Shown: one piece after another, positions 1-10,181 of the stretch | Numbering within the stretch: the stretch's first letter is position 1 | Layout: each line of letters begins with the position of its first letter | Assembly: GCA_907164885.2 (NCBI GenBank) | Contig: OU015496.1 | Span: 110,530,707-110,594,706, forward strand | Reading direction: 5' to 3' | Source: Dolomedes plantarius | Lineage: Eukaryota > Arthropoda > Arachnida > Araneae > Dolomedidae | DNA length: 64,000 nt | The notes under the pieces: generated by a model | Told to the model about the DNA's origin: nothing | Database searches by the model: none | The model's input: only the letters and a program-made list of their open reading frames with translations | Position numbers and translations under genes: made by a program

Positions 1-295
1 CATTTATTTAACGGATCACGACAATCAGGTTTACAATATTTCAGATAAATTTACATTAGTCATATTTCAGTCTCGTATTAATTTTTGATGTTTCCTCAAA
101 TGTAATTAGATAAAAACAGCAGAGCATAGCAGTATATAACTTAATTAAAAATTAAACACAAATCTAAACAATATGCTAGAAAGTAAAAATTAAACATATT
201 TTTTGATTTATTAAACTTTTATTAATTTCCATCTATTAAATTTTTAAATATTTATTGTTATTTTTAAATATCGCATTTTCCATTCACATTTATTG

Positions 296-1121
296 TTAAA
301 TGCAGTCATTTTGCCATGGCAGTTTTCCGACATCACTAATGAAATAGTCCGCCCATGTATTTCTGATCTGATTTAAATTGATCTCTCCTTGATTTTGATG
401 GGATCCTTGATTTTGGCCGCTGTCATAAAATCCTTCGATACATAATGTATCTTCAAATTTATATCCACCTCTTTTGAGAACATAATTATGAAGGGCACAA
501 CACGTTTTGATGATGCTTATAGCAAAATCAGGTTTCACGTTTAGAGGCCTATGTAGTATTCGCCATTTGTTGCTCAAAATTCCAAACGAACATTCGACAT
601 ATCTTCGAGCTCGAGATAGTCGGTATTTAATTAATTTTTTTTAAATTTTTTTTTAATTTTTATTTTATTTTATTTTTTTGGAACAAAAATTTACCGCTGT
701 ATGGTCTCAAAACATTTCTTAACAAGGAAAATGCTTCATCTCCAACAAACAAACACGTAGGGCAGGACTGGGTGATCCATCCCAGGCAGGGGTTTACCTG
801 TTAGTATTTTCACGCCTCCGCTTTCTAATTTTTTATTGAAAGAGCTATTTTGGAAAATTAAACTATCCGAATCTTTGCCATAGGAGCCAATATCTACATA
901 CAAAAAGTTATATTGTGAATCAGCAACTGCTAATAACACCACAGAAAAATAATGTTTGTAGTTGAAGTATAATGAACCACTTCTTCAAAAGAGTGTTTGC
1001 TCATTCGGAAGTAATTAAAAAACTTTGCTTCGTCATGACACAAGTCTTCATATAATAAGGAAGATGTCCCTTTTAACATCCTCTAACTCACCAGTGGGTG
1101 GACCCAATAATTTCTTTTTCT
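296..1121 (-). pseudogene. PIF/Harbinger transposase (HARBI1/ALP1-like) pseudogene
   Basis: This is a relic of a DDE transposase of the PIF/Harbinger superfamily, which cuts and pastes its own DNA element. Read on the minus strand, the fragments in order are RKRNYWVHPLVS and KGTSSLLYEDLCHDEAKFF, then NYFRMSKHSFEE, then SGSLYFNYKHYFSVVLLAVA, YVDIGSYGKDSDS, LPYVFV, GDEAFSLLRNVLRPY, RARRYVECSFGILSNKWR and HRPLNVKPDF, ending at TAA (296-298). Four breaks are visible. A stop interrupts the first block (VS*RM). The helix block ending SFEE joins directly to SGSLYF near 980, so roughly 90-100 residues, including the first catalytic Asp region, are missing. A 4-bp duplication near 743-754 shifts the frame between YVFV and GDEAF. 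An A/T-only stretch at about 630-681 separates the last two blocks. Family identity is confident; it cannot encode an active enzyme. Confidence 0.88.
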
Positions 1122-1179
1122 GAATTTTAAATACTTATAAATAAAGTACGAAAACACAACTCTTTTTCTTGAGTACGCT

Positions 1180-1420
1180 TCCAACTCTCGTGTCCTCAAT
1201 GTTACACCTCGCGTTCTCTAATTGTTCGCTCATGTACACCATCTGTCTGTCACGTGAATTTCACAGAACAGCCAAAACCGCAACGAGATCGCCTCTCGTG
1301 TCAATTGAAGCCTGCGGCACCGATGCGAATTCACACCGGCACCGGATCGCTCGTGTGCACCGAGCCATAAAAGTCATTCAAGGGGGGAGAGACTAGAAAT
1401 TAAAAGGTTGAGAATCACTG
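1180..1420. mobile_element. GC-rich patch ending in a hAT-like terminus
   Basis: A GC-rich island in AT-rich surroundings ends at 1406-1420 in GGTTGAGAATCACTG, the reverse complement of the common hAT end CAGTGATTCTCAACC. No matching left end or 8-bp duplication was found, so this is probably a truncated hAT copy. The short open frame over it matches no family I recognise. Confidence 0.4.
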
Positions 1421-1552
1421 GTTTAATATCAGTTGCCAAGCAAGATCTTCGCAAGAGAAGAGTAAATTTTGATAAACAGCTGCGGATGTTTTATTTTACA
1501 ATAGCCTCCTTTTCTTACATTGGAGTAAACGGATATTTTCAGAACTTATGAG

Positions 1553-1628
1553 AGACTAGCTGAAAATCTGCACTTCGCTACAGAGTACATTCAAATTAAA
1601 TACAACGGTCAATGTATGCAATTAATGC

Positions 1629-1677
<49 letters not shown>

Positions 1678-1709
1678 ATAAATGCGACGATCAATATATA
1701 CAATTGATG

Positions 1710-1763
<54 letters not shown>

Positions 1764-2271
1764 GAAAAAAATCGTAAGGGATATTTTTTTGGATAATATC
1801 CAATCGTCTGCTGCATTAGAAAGAAAAAAATATTTTTTTGTCTATTTAGTTGTTATGAACGTGACGATAAATTTATTTAAAGTATCAGAAAACGAAATCA
1901 CGTGATCAGCATTTAATAAATTAAATTCTAAAAATTAATCTTTAAAAATTCACCAAAAATCAGTAAATCAAGGTAAAGATTCGAAAAAGATTTCATTTTA
2001 AAGGAATTTTTATGATCTTTCTCGTGATATAAATTTTATAACCCTCAAATTATTATTTTAAATGCAAACGTAAAAAAAGTTTAAAAAACAGCTTAAAAAT
2101 TTAATTTAAAAATATCTAAGAAGAATTTTTGAAAAATCTTTCTTAGTGCACCCCTACACTATTAGAAGAATCGCCATGCAAAATTTCAGCCCTTTAGGTC
2201 CAGCGGTTTGGTCTGTGCGTTGTATGTCAGTCAGTCAGTCAGTCAGTGAATGAATGAGTCAGTTACGGAAC

Positions 2272-2320
<49 letters not shown>
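1553..2320 (+). repeat. Interspersed repeat family A, copy 1
   Basis: Starts CTAGCTGAAAATCTGC, continues with a 'cacttcgctac-gagtacattc' block, a central 'cacgtgatcagcatttaataa' block, 'ccctttaggtccagcggttt', a (GTCA)n run at about 2226-2245 and an A/T tail ending in (TA)n. The same order occurs at 18180, 54364, 57794 and, inverted, 60562. It has two internal (TA)n tracts. No protein coding is seen. The class is unknown; the asymmetric ends and simple-repeat tail resemble a non-LTR element or SINE more than a cut-and-paste transposon. Confidence 0.75.
1632..1760. repeat. (TA)n microsatellites in family A copy 1
   Basis: Two long pure TA runs, about 1632-1672 and 1713-1760, interrupt the repeat. 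They produce spurious I-Y repeat frames on both strands. Confidence 0.9.
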
Positions 2321-2325
<5 letters not shown>

Positions 2326-2329
2326 TATT

Positions 2330-3305
2330 TTATAATTAGATTGACAGAGGAGTAAGAGCCAAACTTAAAGTAACCAAATATGAACATAACAAAATATTTG
2401 ACATCCAGTTTTCAATAGCAAAATCATTTTGAATATGCAGTTGATAATTTTTTATTGAACTTTAAGTGAAGTAATAAGTACCATGTTTTAATTTTATGTT
2501 CCTGATGTCACAATAAACTCCCGAGAGGAAAAAAAATGTTTTTAAAAAAGACAAAATTTTAAAAGTAAATAGCCGTTTTATTTTCATCATTTGAAATATC
2601 CATGCATTTTGCATTTAAATATGTTACATTTATATTAGAAAGTTGAGTTTTTAAAAGTCGGCCACGATGCATTTTCCCATTAGACATTCATTTCTTCTCT
2701 TACACGCATATATATATATATATATGTAAGTGCATTTTAGGATATCGCTATGTAATTTTCCAATAACGTTCAAAAAGCAGATTTAAGGATACTATCCAAG
2801 GTTAATCATAAAAACAAAACATTTATGCCCAGTTTTAGCGTGTAAAAACAAATTAAAATGATTTAAACTCGTATTTTTATTCGAAAGATTTCAGATATAT
2901 TTCGGTCATAACTTATTAACAATTTAATCCCTTGATGAAGTGAGTATAATTTAAAAATAATTATTGGGGAGTTATTTTATCTGATTAAAACTGGAAAGTG
3001 TTATACATCGCTACAAATTTATTACCCTCTAGAAACTATCCGAAATTCCTGCGGTCTTATGCCCTGTATCAGATGAACGTCATACTACAGAATTCTATTT
3101 GTATCAAGGATTTAATGTTTCGTTTGGGGATTATCCTTTGAAGTATGCAAATAAATCTTCAGACGGACTAAGGACCTTGCACTTCCTGTTTTCAGTGCAC
3201 TCAGTTCTTCACATTACATCTAAGCTCGTCATGAAAGAGCTCTTGATAGGCGAACAAGAAAAGGAGACACAAAAATAAATATAGTGGGGATTAAATAAAT
3301 AATTT
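2330..3305. other. Non-coding AT-rich sequence
   Basis: No recognisable gene or repeat boundary. It contains a short (TA)n run near 2708-2725 and nothing else I can support. Confidence 0.5.
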
Positions 3306-3306
3306 C

Positions 3307-3668
3307 AAGATAAAAAGAACTTTTTATATAGCACGTTTTTAAATTTTCTGTTGAATCATATAAACTAATTGCACAAACCTTCACTTAATTATTCTTTTTC
3401 ACTTTCTTTTATTTAATTTTAATCACTTTTTAGTCGTTCCCACTATCCACAGACTTTATAAACTGATAACTTTTATATATATTTTTAATTTTTCACAGAA
3501 TGTTTTTTTAAACAAACTAAATTCCCACGTATTCTGTTTTCAAAATCGCCAAACGCCGTTACGCAAAAAGTGCAAGCATTGAATTCGATTGAAGCGCCAC
3601 CTTGCGGATTTTTTTTCGAACTAACTTTCCATACAAAACAAAATTAACTGAAAATGAATTCAAATCTT
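3307..3668 (+). repeat. Interspersed repeat family C, copy 1 (3'-truncated)
   Basis: Begins CAAGATAAAAAGAACTTTTT and matches copies at 13474-13908, 43958-44533 and inverted 59607-60017. Like the 43958 copy it keeps a middle section (…ccaccttgcggatttt…) that the 13474 copy lacks. It stops before the segment 'tgtctagctagtcgggaagtt' and the 3' tail found in the others. No coding capacity. Confidence 0.7.
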
Positions 3669-3677
3669 CTTAAATTC

Positions 3678-3825
3678 ATTTTTCACCCGTCGGACGGGTT
3701 TGTAACCAGTTGCGCCGTGTGCGTGGCTCCATTCAATTACATAGGTTGCGACTCATCACGGACTGGTTTGTGATTTGAGTCGGTTATCAGTTTCTTTTGA
3801 GTTGCTCCGTGTGCAGACGGGCTAA
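3678..3825. repeat. Possible short inverted-end element
   Basis: The ends show related motifs in inverted order: CGGACGGG followed by AGTTGCGCCGTGTGC on the left, and GAGTTGCTCCGTGTGCAGACGGG-type sequence on the right, which is in direct rather than clean inverted arrangement for part of its length. It could be a decayed MITE. Boundaries are uncertain. Confidence 0.3.
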
Positions 3826-3833
3826 GATTTTAT

Positions 3834-3988
3834 GAGGAAACATATCGCACCTCTGATAGAAGAGAGTTACATTTCATTTCATATTTTCAGGAAGAGCTAA
3901 AGAAGAAATGAAATAGCTCTTCCTGAAAATATGGCTATTTTGAGATGTAACACTCTTCTAGCAAAGGTGCGATATTTTATGTTTTCTC
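3834..3988. repeat. Near-palindromic hairpin element (~65-bp arms)
   Basis: The left arm (3834-3898) runs gaggaaacatatcgcacc… to …tcaggaagagcta; the right arm (3912-3988) runs tagctcttcctgaaa… to …ggtgcgatatttt…gttttctc. The arms are imperfect reverse complements around a loop of about a dozen bases. This is a compact foldback, possibly a MITE. No coding potential. Confidence 0.75.
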
Positions 3989-3989
3989 G

Positions 3990-5515
3990 ATAAAAATGGC
4001 AGTAACACAGCAATAAATAAGGTTTTTCTAATTTCATGTTGCTCCCAAACCTACTAAGAATCTTATAAAGCTTTTATGCAGTAATCTCGTCAAATGACTA
4101 GCTACACACACAAAAAAAAAAAAAAAAAAACACTTCACTTAGTTACGCATTAATAAAAAATTAAAATGACCCCCATGAAATCATACTCTTGTCTTCAAAT
4201 TAAAATAATTTATTTACAATTTACTGTGTACAACATATTTTTCTTACCATCACATCAGTATGTGTGCGTACAACATAAAGAAAATTCTACCGATAATAAA
4301 TACTGCGTACTACATATAGAAATTACAGAAGTACAAAAGGGATACATAAAAATCTATACAACTCTTTTAGACAGAATAAACGTTTACTAGTGAAATATTA
4401 AGTTATAAATAATTAATATCGGAGTTTAAATGCACTCATGCAGTCTCATTATTAGAAGAATACTCGATACATCTAAGCATGGTACAAAACTCTAAAGAAC
4501 AGGCAACTCTGAGAAATAAATAAGGACATGCTTGATGCTAATTCTTCCAGTATTATCACGAGAAAAATATTCAAGTCAATCTGCGTATACATACAAACAA
4601 CGTTTATATATTGATGCCACTCAATCACAAGTAATTATAATTTCACACTCAGGACTTCTACAGGGGGCATATAGGATAGAATATTTGCAATGAACGCTAT
4701 TTTTCATCGTTCAGAATTGAAACACGAAGGAAATTTTATTTTTGCTGAGGGAATTGTCTAGCAATTACGTTTCCATTCACCCCAACATCTGAATAAATAT
4801 CATTATCTACATTTAAAAAATTGATAATTATATCACACGGATAAAAATTAACATTTTTTGAAACACTTATTCCTTTAAAGCAAGTTGACATTTAATCACT
4901 AGCAAACGCTAGAAAAAAAAGTAATTTGAAACCGTTACTTGTTTAAATATGTGTACATCTGAACAACAATAATCATAAACGAAAAACACCAATTAACACT
5001 TTAATAATTAATCCATGATTCTCAGTTCTCACGGTGACTCTCACTAAGGTATTATACATTTCAGGAACAATTCCGTAACCCCCAAAACTGAAATTATTTG
5101 CCAGAATATTCAACAACATCAACAAACAAAACAAAAAAAGGCAGCCGAAGAAGCCATTTAATCCATATTTTGGATTTTTAAATATCAAATTAATGGTAAA
5201 TTTGTGTTACAAATGCGCTCACTTTAGATTTTTTTACTCATAGTATCAATATAAAAAGTGAGTTTCAATTTTTTACCAACACTTAAAAAAAATAGTAGAG
5301 CACACTGGTCCATTGTCAAATACTAAATTTTCTTAAAAATAATGTTTAGATATATGCTGATTTTCCGGTTAGGATATTATTTACATCTTGAGTACAAAAT
5401 CTGCACACTCGAAGAAAAAACGGATCATTATTAAATACTGGAAAATAGTATTAAAAATGCAGAACATGTTGATTTTTTGACGTGGGTATTGATAAAACAT
5501 ACCTAATGTACTGAT
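3990..5515. other. Gene-poor stretch downstream of the MATH-BTB gene
   Basis: AT-rich sequence with a poly-A tract at about 4110-4130. Short frames (for example 4166-4390 and minus 4973-5188) show no family motif. The part nearest 5515 will include the 3' UTR of the minus-strand MATH-BTB gene; no decisive poly(A) signal was picked out. Confidence 0.45.
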
Positions 5516-5518
5516 AAA

Positions 5519-6550
5519 CTATTTCTCGGCCAAACGTAACATAACAGTATTTGCCAACTGAGTGTGGTTTCTCATGCACGATAACCACTCCTCGCTGTTC
5601 ATGATGGGTGCGGGGTTTTTCAAAAATAGCCGTATGGCTGCTTCTTTTAAATCGTTTTCTTGGTACAGATCTGCTGCAATTAGAACGTGGACCAATCCAT
5701 CTAATGGTAAATTCTGTTTAAGATGGTGAGAGCACTTTTTTCGCAAACCAACGATATCATATTTGTCAGCTGCAGCAAGTAATGAAAGGTATTGTTGGGG
5801 TGTCAGTTCATCGATTTCATCGGTATATATGTATTTCAACAACTGCTGAATCACGTCGCTGGAGATGTCTGCTATCACTATTCGGTTTTCGAGTTTCTCT
5901 TTAAGGTCGTGGTTAAACATGGCTGAGAAGACGGTTGATCGAGCTGCCAGGATGCAGCGGTGGGCGTTGAATTGTTTATCATCTACACAAAGTGTGACAT
6001 CCGAAAGATTGCCGCTATTGAGAAGAGATGACAGACCATGCTCTAACCCATGTTTGGGTTCTGCCGTAGTGCTTTCGCTGGTTTCTTTCTGAGATTTCTC
6101 AATTTCCGATGGAGATGAGCCAATAGGATAAATCACTACACACTGTATGCTCAAGGAGTCATACGTCGCCACTTCTGGAAAATTTGCAGTCAGCCGATTG
6201 TCCTCCATCTTCATGATACTGCTCCATTTGTATACAGTATCCGATTTCAGTAAAATGAACCTCACGTTTATATCAACCCCAGTAGTTTCCAGATTTTCAG
6301 CGCTAGTATGCGAACCGCATTTAACTACACGGATTCGATGAAGTTGCAAATTAAATGACACCGATTTCGCAGAAACGTCAGTATACGGCCGCAGGGTGAG
6401 ACAGAACTTGAAGTCTGGAATCCGACTGAGAGTGAACACGTCACTTCTCTTCGTGGAATACCTGTGATTCAACACCCACCCAGGAACGCTCCATTCAAAA
6501 ACTTCACCATCTTTAAGAGTTCCGATATTTTCAAACTGAACTACATTCAT
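5519..6550 (-). CDS. MATH and BTB/POZ domain protein (SPOP/TDPOZ-like), single exon
   Basis: Encodes 343 residues without an intron. Residues ~10-140 form a MATH-type substrate-binding domain that lacks the usual first strand motif. Residues ~170-275 are a BTB/POZ domain (NLSDVTLCVDDKQFNAHRCI, then AARSTVFSAMF, then AADKYDIVGLRKKC). Residues ~276-343 look like the 3-box/BACK region (AADLYQENDLKEAAIRLF). In the family, the MATH domain binds a substrate and the BTB domain binds cullin-3, marking the substrate for ubiquitination in nucleus or cytoplasm. The start is firm: an in-frame TGA lies five codons before the ATG at 6548-6550. The stop is TAG at 5519-5521. The absence of introns suggests retrotransposed or tandem-amplified origin, as in arachnid TDPOZ expansions. 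The frame is intact, so it is probably expressed, but the substrate is unknown. It lies on the same strand as the FAAH exons and may be nested in that gene. Confidence 0.93.
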   Translation of the reverse strand: MNVVQFENIGTLKDGEVFEWSVPGWVLNHRYSTKRSDVFTLSRIPDFKFCLTLRPYTDVSAKSVSFNLQLHRIRVVKCGSHTSAENLETTGVDINVRFILLKSDTVYKWSSIMKMEDNRLTANFPEVATYDSLSIQCVVIYPIGSSPSEIEKSQKETSESTTAEPKHGLEHGLSSLLNSGNLSDVTLCVDDKQFNAHRCILAARSTVFSAMFNHDLKEKLENRIVIADISSDVIQQLLKYIYTDEIDELTPQQYLSLLAAADKYDIVGLRKKCSHHLKQNLPLDGLVHVLIAADLYQENDLKEAAIRLFLKNPAPIMNSEEWLSCMRNHTQLANTVMLRLAEK

Positions 6551-6559
6551 CTCAGAATC

Positions 6560-7500
6560 GCTTCAATAGCCACGGAACTGAAATCAAAAGCTAGTGACTT
6601 TCAGGTGCGTCCGTTGATGACAATATGCACAAGTGCGCCTCTGACAATATGCATCTCAACTAGTTTCGCACAATGAGATAAGGTCAAATATTTTTCTTCC
6701 TTGATTTCATCCCGAGAAAAATAATGTGTTATCAACGCTTTACAGCATACAAAGTTCAAAATAAGTTTTTTGGCTGATATGATGATAAAGAATGTCTGGC
6801 ATTATATACACTGGACAATAATTTTATACATAAAGTGATAAGATTACTGAAGCGATTTTATGTTGAAGATTAGCGTATTAATATTTACTTTTACCAGCAC
6901 ATAAGGAAGTGGTCTATTTACTATTAATTTGATTTATTCAACTATCATTATAACATTTTATGTAAAACAAATGTAATGATCAGAAGAAAGATTAGGGGAT
7001 GACGCATAGTAAGCAACGTCATCTTTGTTCTATAAACAGAAAATAATATTTTTAATTTCGAGATGAACTGGTTTGACAAAGCTTTATTTCGTACAGAAAC
7101 AGCTTAAGCGCAGATGACATTATCCAATTGCTTCTAACAAAATTCCGTGTTGCTGGGGTTTGTGTTGGAAGGAAAGGGGCTTCATCAAAATCTGTATAAA
7201 TTCTACTGCGTTTTCTTAACCTTTTAGAGAATTTAATACGTAAAGAAAAAGGACAGGCGGCTAAATTTTTAGTCACGCAGCTCTTTTATAATTTAAGATT
7301 TTGGTTAGAGGACTGAAGCTTAAAAACCCTTCACCATGGATGGAGAAATGAAGTATGGAAATTAACACCACCAGCGATAATTTCGGTCATAAAATTGCTG
7401 CATTCAGATTTACTAGTCACTTTGTCATTATGAAGACACAGTTTCACGATTGTAATAAGTGCACTGCAAAGGAACTAGTTTGAAGTTCGAGAAAAACGAG
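6560..7500. other. Upstream region of the MATH-BTB gene / putative FAAH intron
   Basis: Non-coding AT-rich sequence. It should contain the promoter of the minus-strand MATH-BTB gene, but no clear TATA box or initiator can be fixed by eye. No FAAH exon is recognised here. Confidence 0.4.
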
Positions 7501-7530
7501 ATTTTTAGCTCTTAAACGATAGTAAATTAC

Positions 7531-7747
7531 CTTTAACACCAATGGCCTCTTTGCAAGTGAAGGGTACGCCAAGGAGAGGGGTCTCCGTTGCTATTTGTTC
7601 TTCGGACCTGCCTTTGGCCAGAAGCTGATCAACGGCTATGGCGTCTTTCATGGCGTCGTCGAACCTTTGGTCTACCATAGCGTTCAGCATAGGATGAGTA
7701 TCTTTAATCCTCTGGATATGGACAGCCATCACTTCCTCAGCCGTAAG
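7531..7747 (-). CDS. Fatty-acid amide hydrolase 2-like, second coding exon
   Basis: This exon continues the amidase gene begun at 11309 on the minus strand. It encodes residues 61-132 plus one base of codon 133 (217 bp). The acceptor is ttgccttcaag before CTTACGGCTGAG; the donor is AAAG followed by gtaatttact (GT at 7530-7529). The peptide has the amidase-signature pattern: a helix LTAEEVMAVHIQRIK, then HPMLNAMVDQRFDDAM, then PLLGVPFTCKEAIGVK. The lysine in TCKEA (residue 126) corresponds to the catalytic Lys of the Ser-cisSer-Lys triad. The phase agrees with the first exon (phase 0 at the junction). The family hydrolyses fatty-acid amides such as N-acylethanolamines and oleamide at internal membranes or lipid droplets. 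The Ser-Ser part of the triad would be in later exons, which are not recognised in the remaining 7.5 kb to the left. Confidence 0.9.
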
Positions 7748-8001
7748 CTTGAAGGCAATATAAAAACATCTTCAATACAGAGAAATAAATAATAACAAAA
7801 ATTGCGCTGTTGTAAACCGATATGTTAGGAAAATAAAACTTGGAATCGAGGCTTAATGGATTCCACTTGATTTTTTTGTTCCACAAATATTCTTTCTCAC
7901 TTTTATATTATTTTTAAGGTGTCTTATCAATTATGAAAGAGTAAAAATGTACGTTTTGGGTCCCAAGCCTCCAAGAAACGAACGACATGAATCTTGCAAT
8001 A

Positions 8002-8380
8002 GTTGGTTGGTTGGTTGGTTGGTTGAGAGCTCTACGGTTTCTTTTTATTGCTACACGAGGGCTAATTAGACCAGGATCTACTGCTTAAAGCCGATTCCGA
8101 ACGGATACATCTGGACGACGGCAGAATGGCCAGGGCACTCGCATTGGTACCAGAGTCCGCGGGTTCGAGTTCCACTCTTGGCATGGATGTTTGTAGCCGT
8201 TCCGAATCGGCTTTAAGCAGTAGGCCCCGGTCTAGTTAGTCCTCGTGTAGCATAAGTTGACAGTAGTGCTCCAAACCAAACCGAACGGCTACAAACATCC
8301 AAGCCAATAGTGGGACTCGAACCAACATACTATGGTATCCAAATGCCAGCGTCCTAGCCATTGGGCCATCGCCCGAATCC
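8002..8380 (-). mobile_element. tRNA-derived SINE (family D), interrupted by a second SINE
   Basis: A minus-oriented SINE is split in two: its body (with a (GGTT)n tail, 8002-8030) occupies 8002-8110 and its tRNA-like head occupies 8283-8380. The head carries a reverse-complement B-box (ggactcgaacc) and A-box region (cctagccattgggcc). A plus-oriented SINE sits in between, flanked by duplicated GAACGG(A/C)TACA at 8099 and 8283. The family has tRNA-like promoter boxes for RNA polymerase III and a (CCAA)n-type 3' tail. Confidence 0.8.
8111..8282 (+). mobile_element. tRNA-derived SINE (family D), full-length insertion
   Basis: Head with A-box-like tggccagggcactcgc and B-box ggttcgagttcc (about 8161-8172), then a body reading gtagccgttccgaatcgg…, ending ctccaaaccaaacc. 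Inserted into an older SINE of the same family in opposite orientation, duplicating the target GAACGG(A/C)TACA. Confidence 0.82.
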
Positions 8381-8733
8381 TTCTAAGGAATGCCAAAAAT
8401 GAAAAAATAAAACACTGTTCAATTACATTTAATCCCTCAACTAAACGATTTGGCATGCGAATTACATCCTCTTGAGAAAAAATTGTCCCATGGCTTATTA
8501 AAATAAGTCTTCAATAAATTGAGATATACACATTTGGTCCCCTAACTTCTTTCTGATTTGTATTTGAAGGTACAAAGTTTAAATGAATGATGATCTCGGT
8601 CAGATAAATAGCATTTATATTGGCTTTGAAAAGACATTAAATACCCTTGTAATTATATCGATCAATTAAGGCGATTGTTATCACATTTTTCTATATATTT
8701 TTCTATATATTTCCCTATTGTGACCGCAAAGTA

Positions 8734-9505
8734 CAGGGTAGTCATAAAAAAACTTTGCCGATATATGGGCCTCTAGCGGCTGTTCCGTTCAACCGATCGA
8801 GATGAGATTTCAGATATAGTTATTCAGAAGTATGAGCTCTGGATTCTGTGAACGGTAACAAAGTGACGCTCACGGTTACGGTTATAAGTATAGAAACTCG
8901 AAATTTTCGAATGGTCAGACCCACTTTTTCCCGTCGCAAAATGTTCAGCGCATGCGAAAACCCTAAAGAGCGTTGGAATGGTACGTGTGTCACGAAAAAA
9001 ACGGATGCGTTATGCACGCACAAAAAAGAGCTCTGCAAACGGCCAAAAAAAAAAAAAACACGATGATGGCACCCATGTGAAAAATGCTTAATTCAAATAA
9101 AAGTTTTTTTTTTGTCCGATCTGTGTTGTCATCGGTGATTGGTGTCTTGCCTCTGTCATATGAAAATTTCCTCCGTGCTCCCCGATCGTGTTTCTGTAGG
9201 TTGTTCGCAGAGCTGTTTTTTGTGCGTGCATAACGCGTCCGTTTTTATTGATACACGTACAATTCCAACGTTATTTGGGTTTTCGCATGCGCTGAGCATT
9301 TTGCGACGGGATAAATGGGCGTTGCCACTCGAAAATTTTGAATTTCTGTACCTATAACCGTAACCGTGAGCGCTACTTTGATGTCGTTCACAAAATCCCG
9401 AGCTTATACCTCTGAATAACTATATCTGAAATCTCATCTCGATCGGTTGAACGGAACGGCCGCTAGAGGCACATATATCGGCGAAGTTTTTTTATGACCA
9501 CATGG
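8734..9505. mobile_element. Foldback / MITE with ~300-bp inverted arms
   Basis: The left arm (8734-9040) starts CAGGGTAGTCATAAAAAAAC and the right arm (9200-9505) ends …gtttttttatgaccac as its inverse. Internal landmarks such as gcgcatgcgaaaaccc on the left and gggttttcgcatgcgc on the right confirm the pairing. A spacer of about 160 bp separates them. A preceding TA fits a Tc1/mariner-type MITE, but the right terminal bases have diverged. Both arms contain the same short peptide frame, which is a consequence of the repeat, not coding. It lies in the FAAH intron. Confidence 0.82.
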
Positions 9506-9509
9506 TATT

Positions 9510-10180
9510 TGTACTTGCGATTACATCAAGAATACAACTATCGTCTGTTTACCTTTTAAGCCCTAGATCGATCATTACGTAACTAAACACGTACGGTAGT
9601 TTAAACAATATAGTATTTATTCAATGATTTAGTACATACGGTGTATAGATATGACATTTTTCCCAAATCACTAATTAATTCTCTTTGTAACAATCCGACA
9701 ACAGATGAAATTATTCCTTCATTCTCGTCACATGGTATGAAAAGCGTCACTTTTTTCATACAAAAAATTGTAGCTATTAGAAACAACGTGATGCAGCACT
9801 TGTTTGATAAACATGCAAAATTTTCTCTTATATAGTCGTGTCTTCCAGAATGACATCATCTTTACAAGATTTGGAATTTTTGGGGTTTTCTGACAGTTCA
9901 CTTTATGATGTAGATTTATCGTTGACATAATGTTGATTACATTAATCCTGGAATGAAAGCTATCCATGCATCATTTATATTAAAATTTCACAGTCAAAAA
10001 TTAATAACGATCAGAATGATAACGTCTACCAGTCAAAAAAGAATCGATTGATTCTGAGGGCGTAACAAAACTTGCACCGAATTAAATATGCACAATCTTA
10101 GTGTACTAGTCTAAATAGTATTTAACAGATACTTACTGCTTCTATCAAAGATTTACTTCTATGCGAATCTCTATTATATA
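9510..10180. other. Intronic non-coding sequence
   Basis: AT-rich sequence within the FAAH-like intron. Overlapping short frames on both strands have no recognisable motif. Confidence 0.4.
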
Positions 10181-10181
10181 A

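Noticed and set aside
1609..1803. Ile-Tyr repeat open frames over TA microsatellites (also 55477-55720)
   Set aside because: They are translations of (TA)n simple repeats.
5865..6676. Plus-strand open frames opposite the MATH-BTB gene
   Set aside because: Antisense shadows of a clear coding sequence; no motifs.
7595..7792. Plus-strand frame over FAAH exon 2
   Set aside because: Antisense of the exon; the minus frame has amidase motifs and splice sites.
8128..8172. tRNA gene
   Set aside because: A- and B-box-like motifs are present but the sequence continues into a repeated SINE body and the cloverleaf is not complete; the same holds at 22.9, 27.3 and 63.2 kb.
8820..9357. Matching peptides from both halves of the foldback element
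   Set aside because: The identity comes from the inverted repeat; no codon-level conservation or family match.
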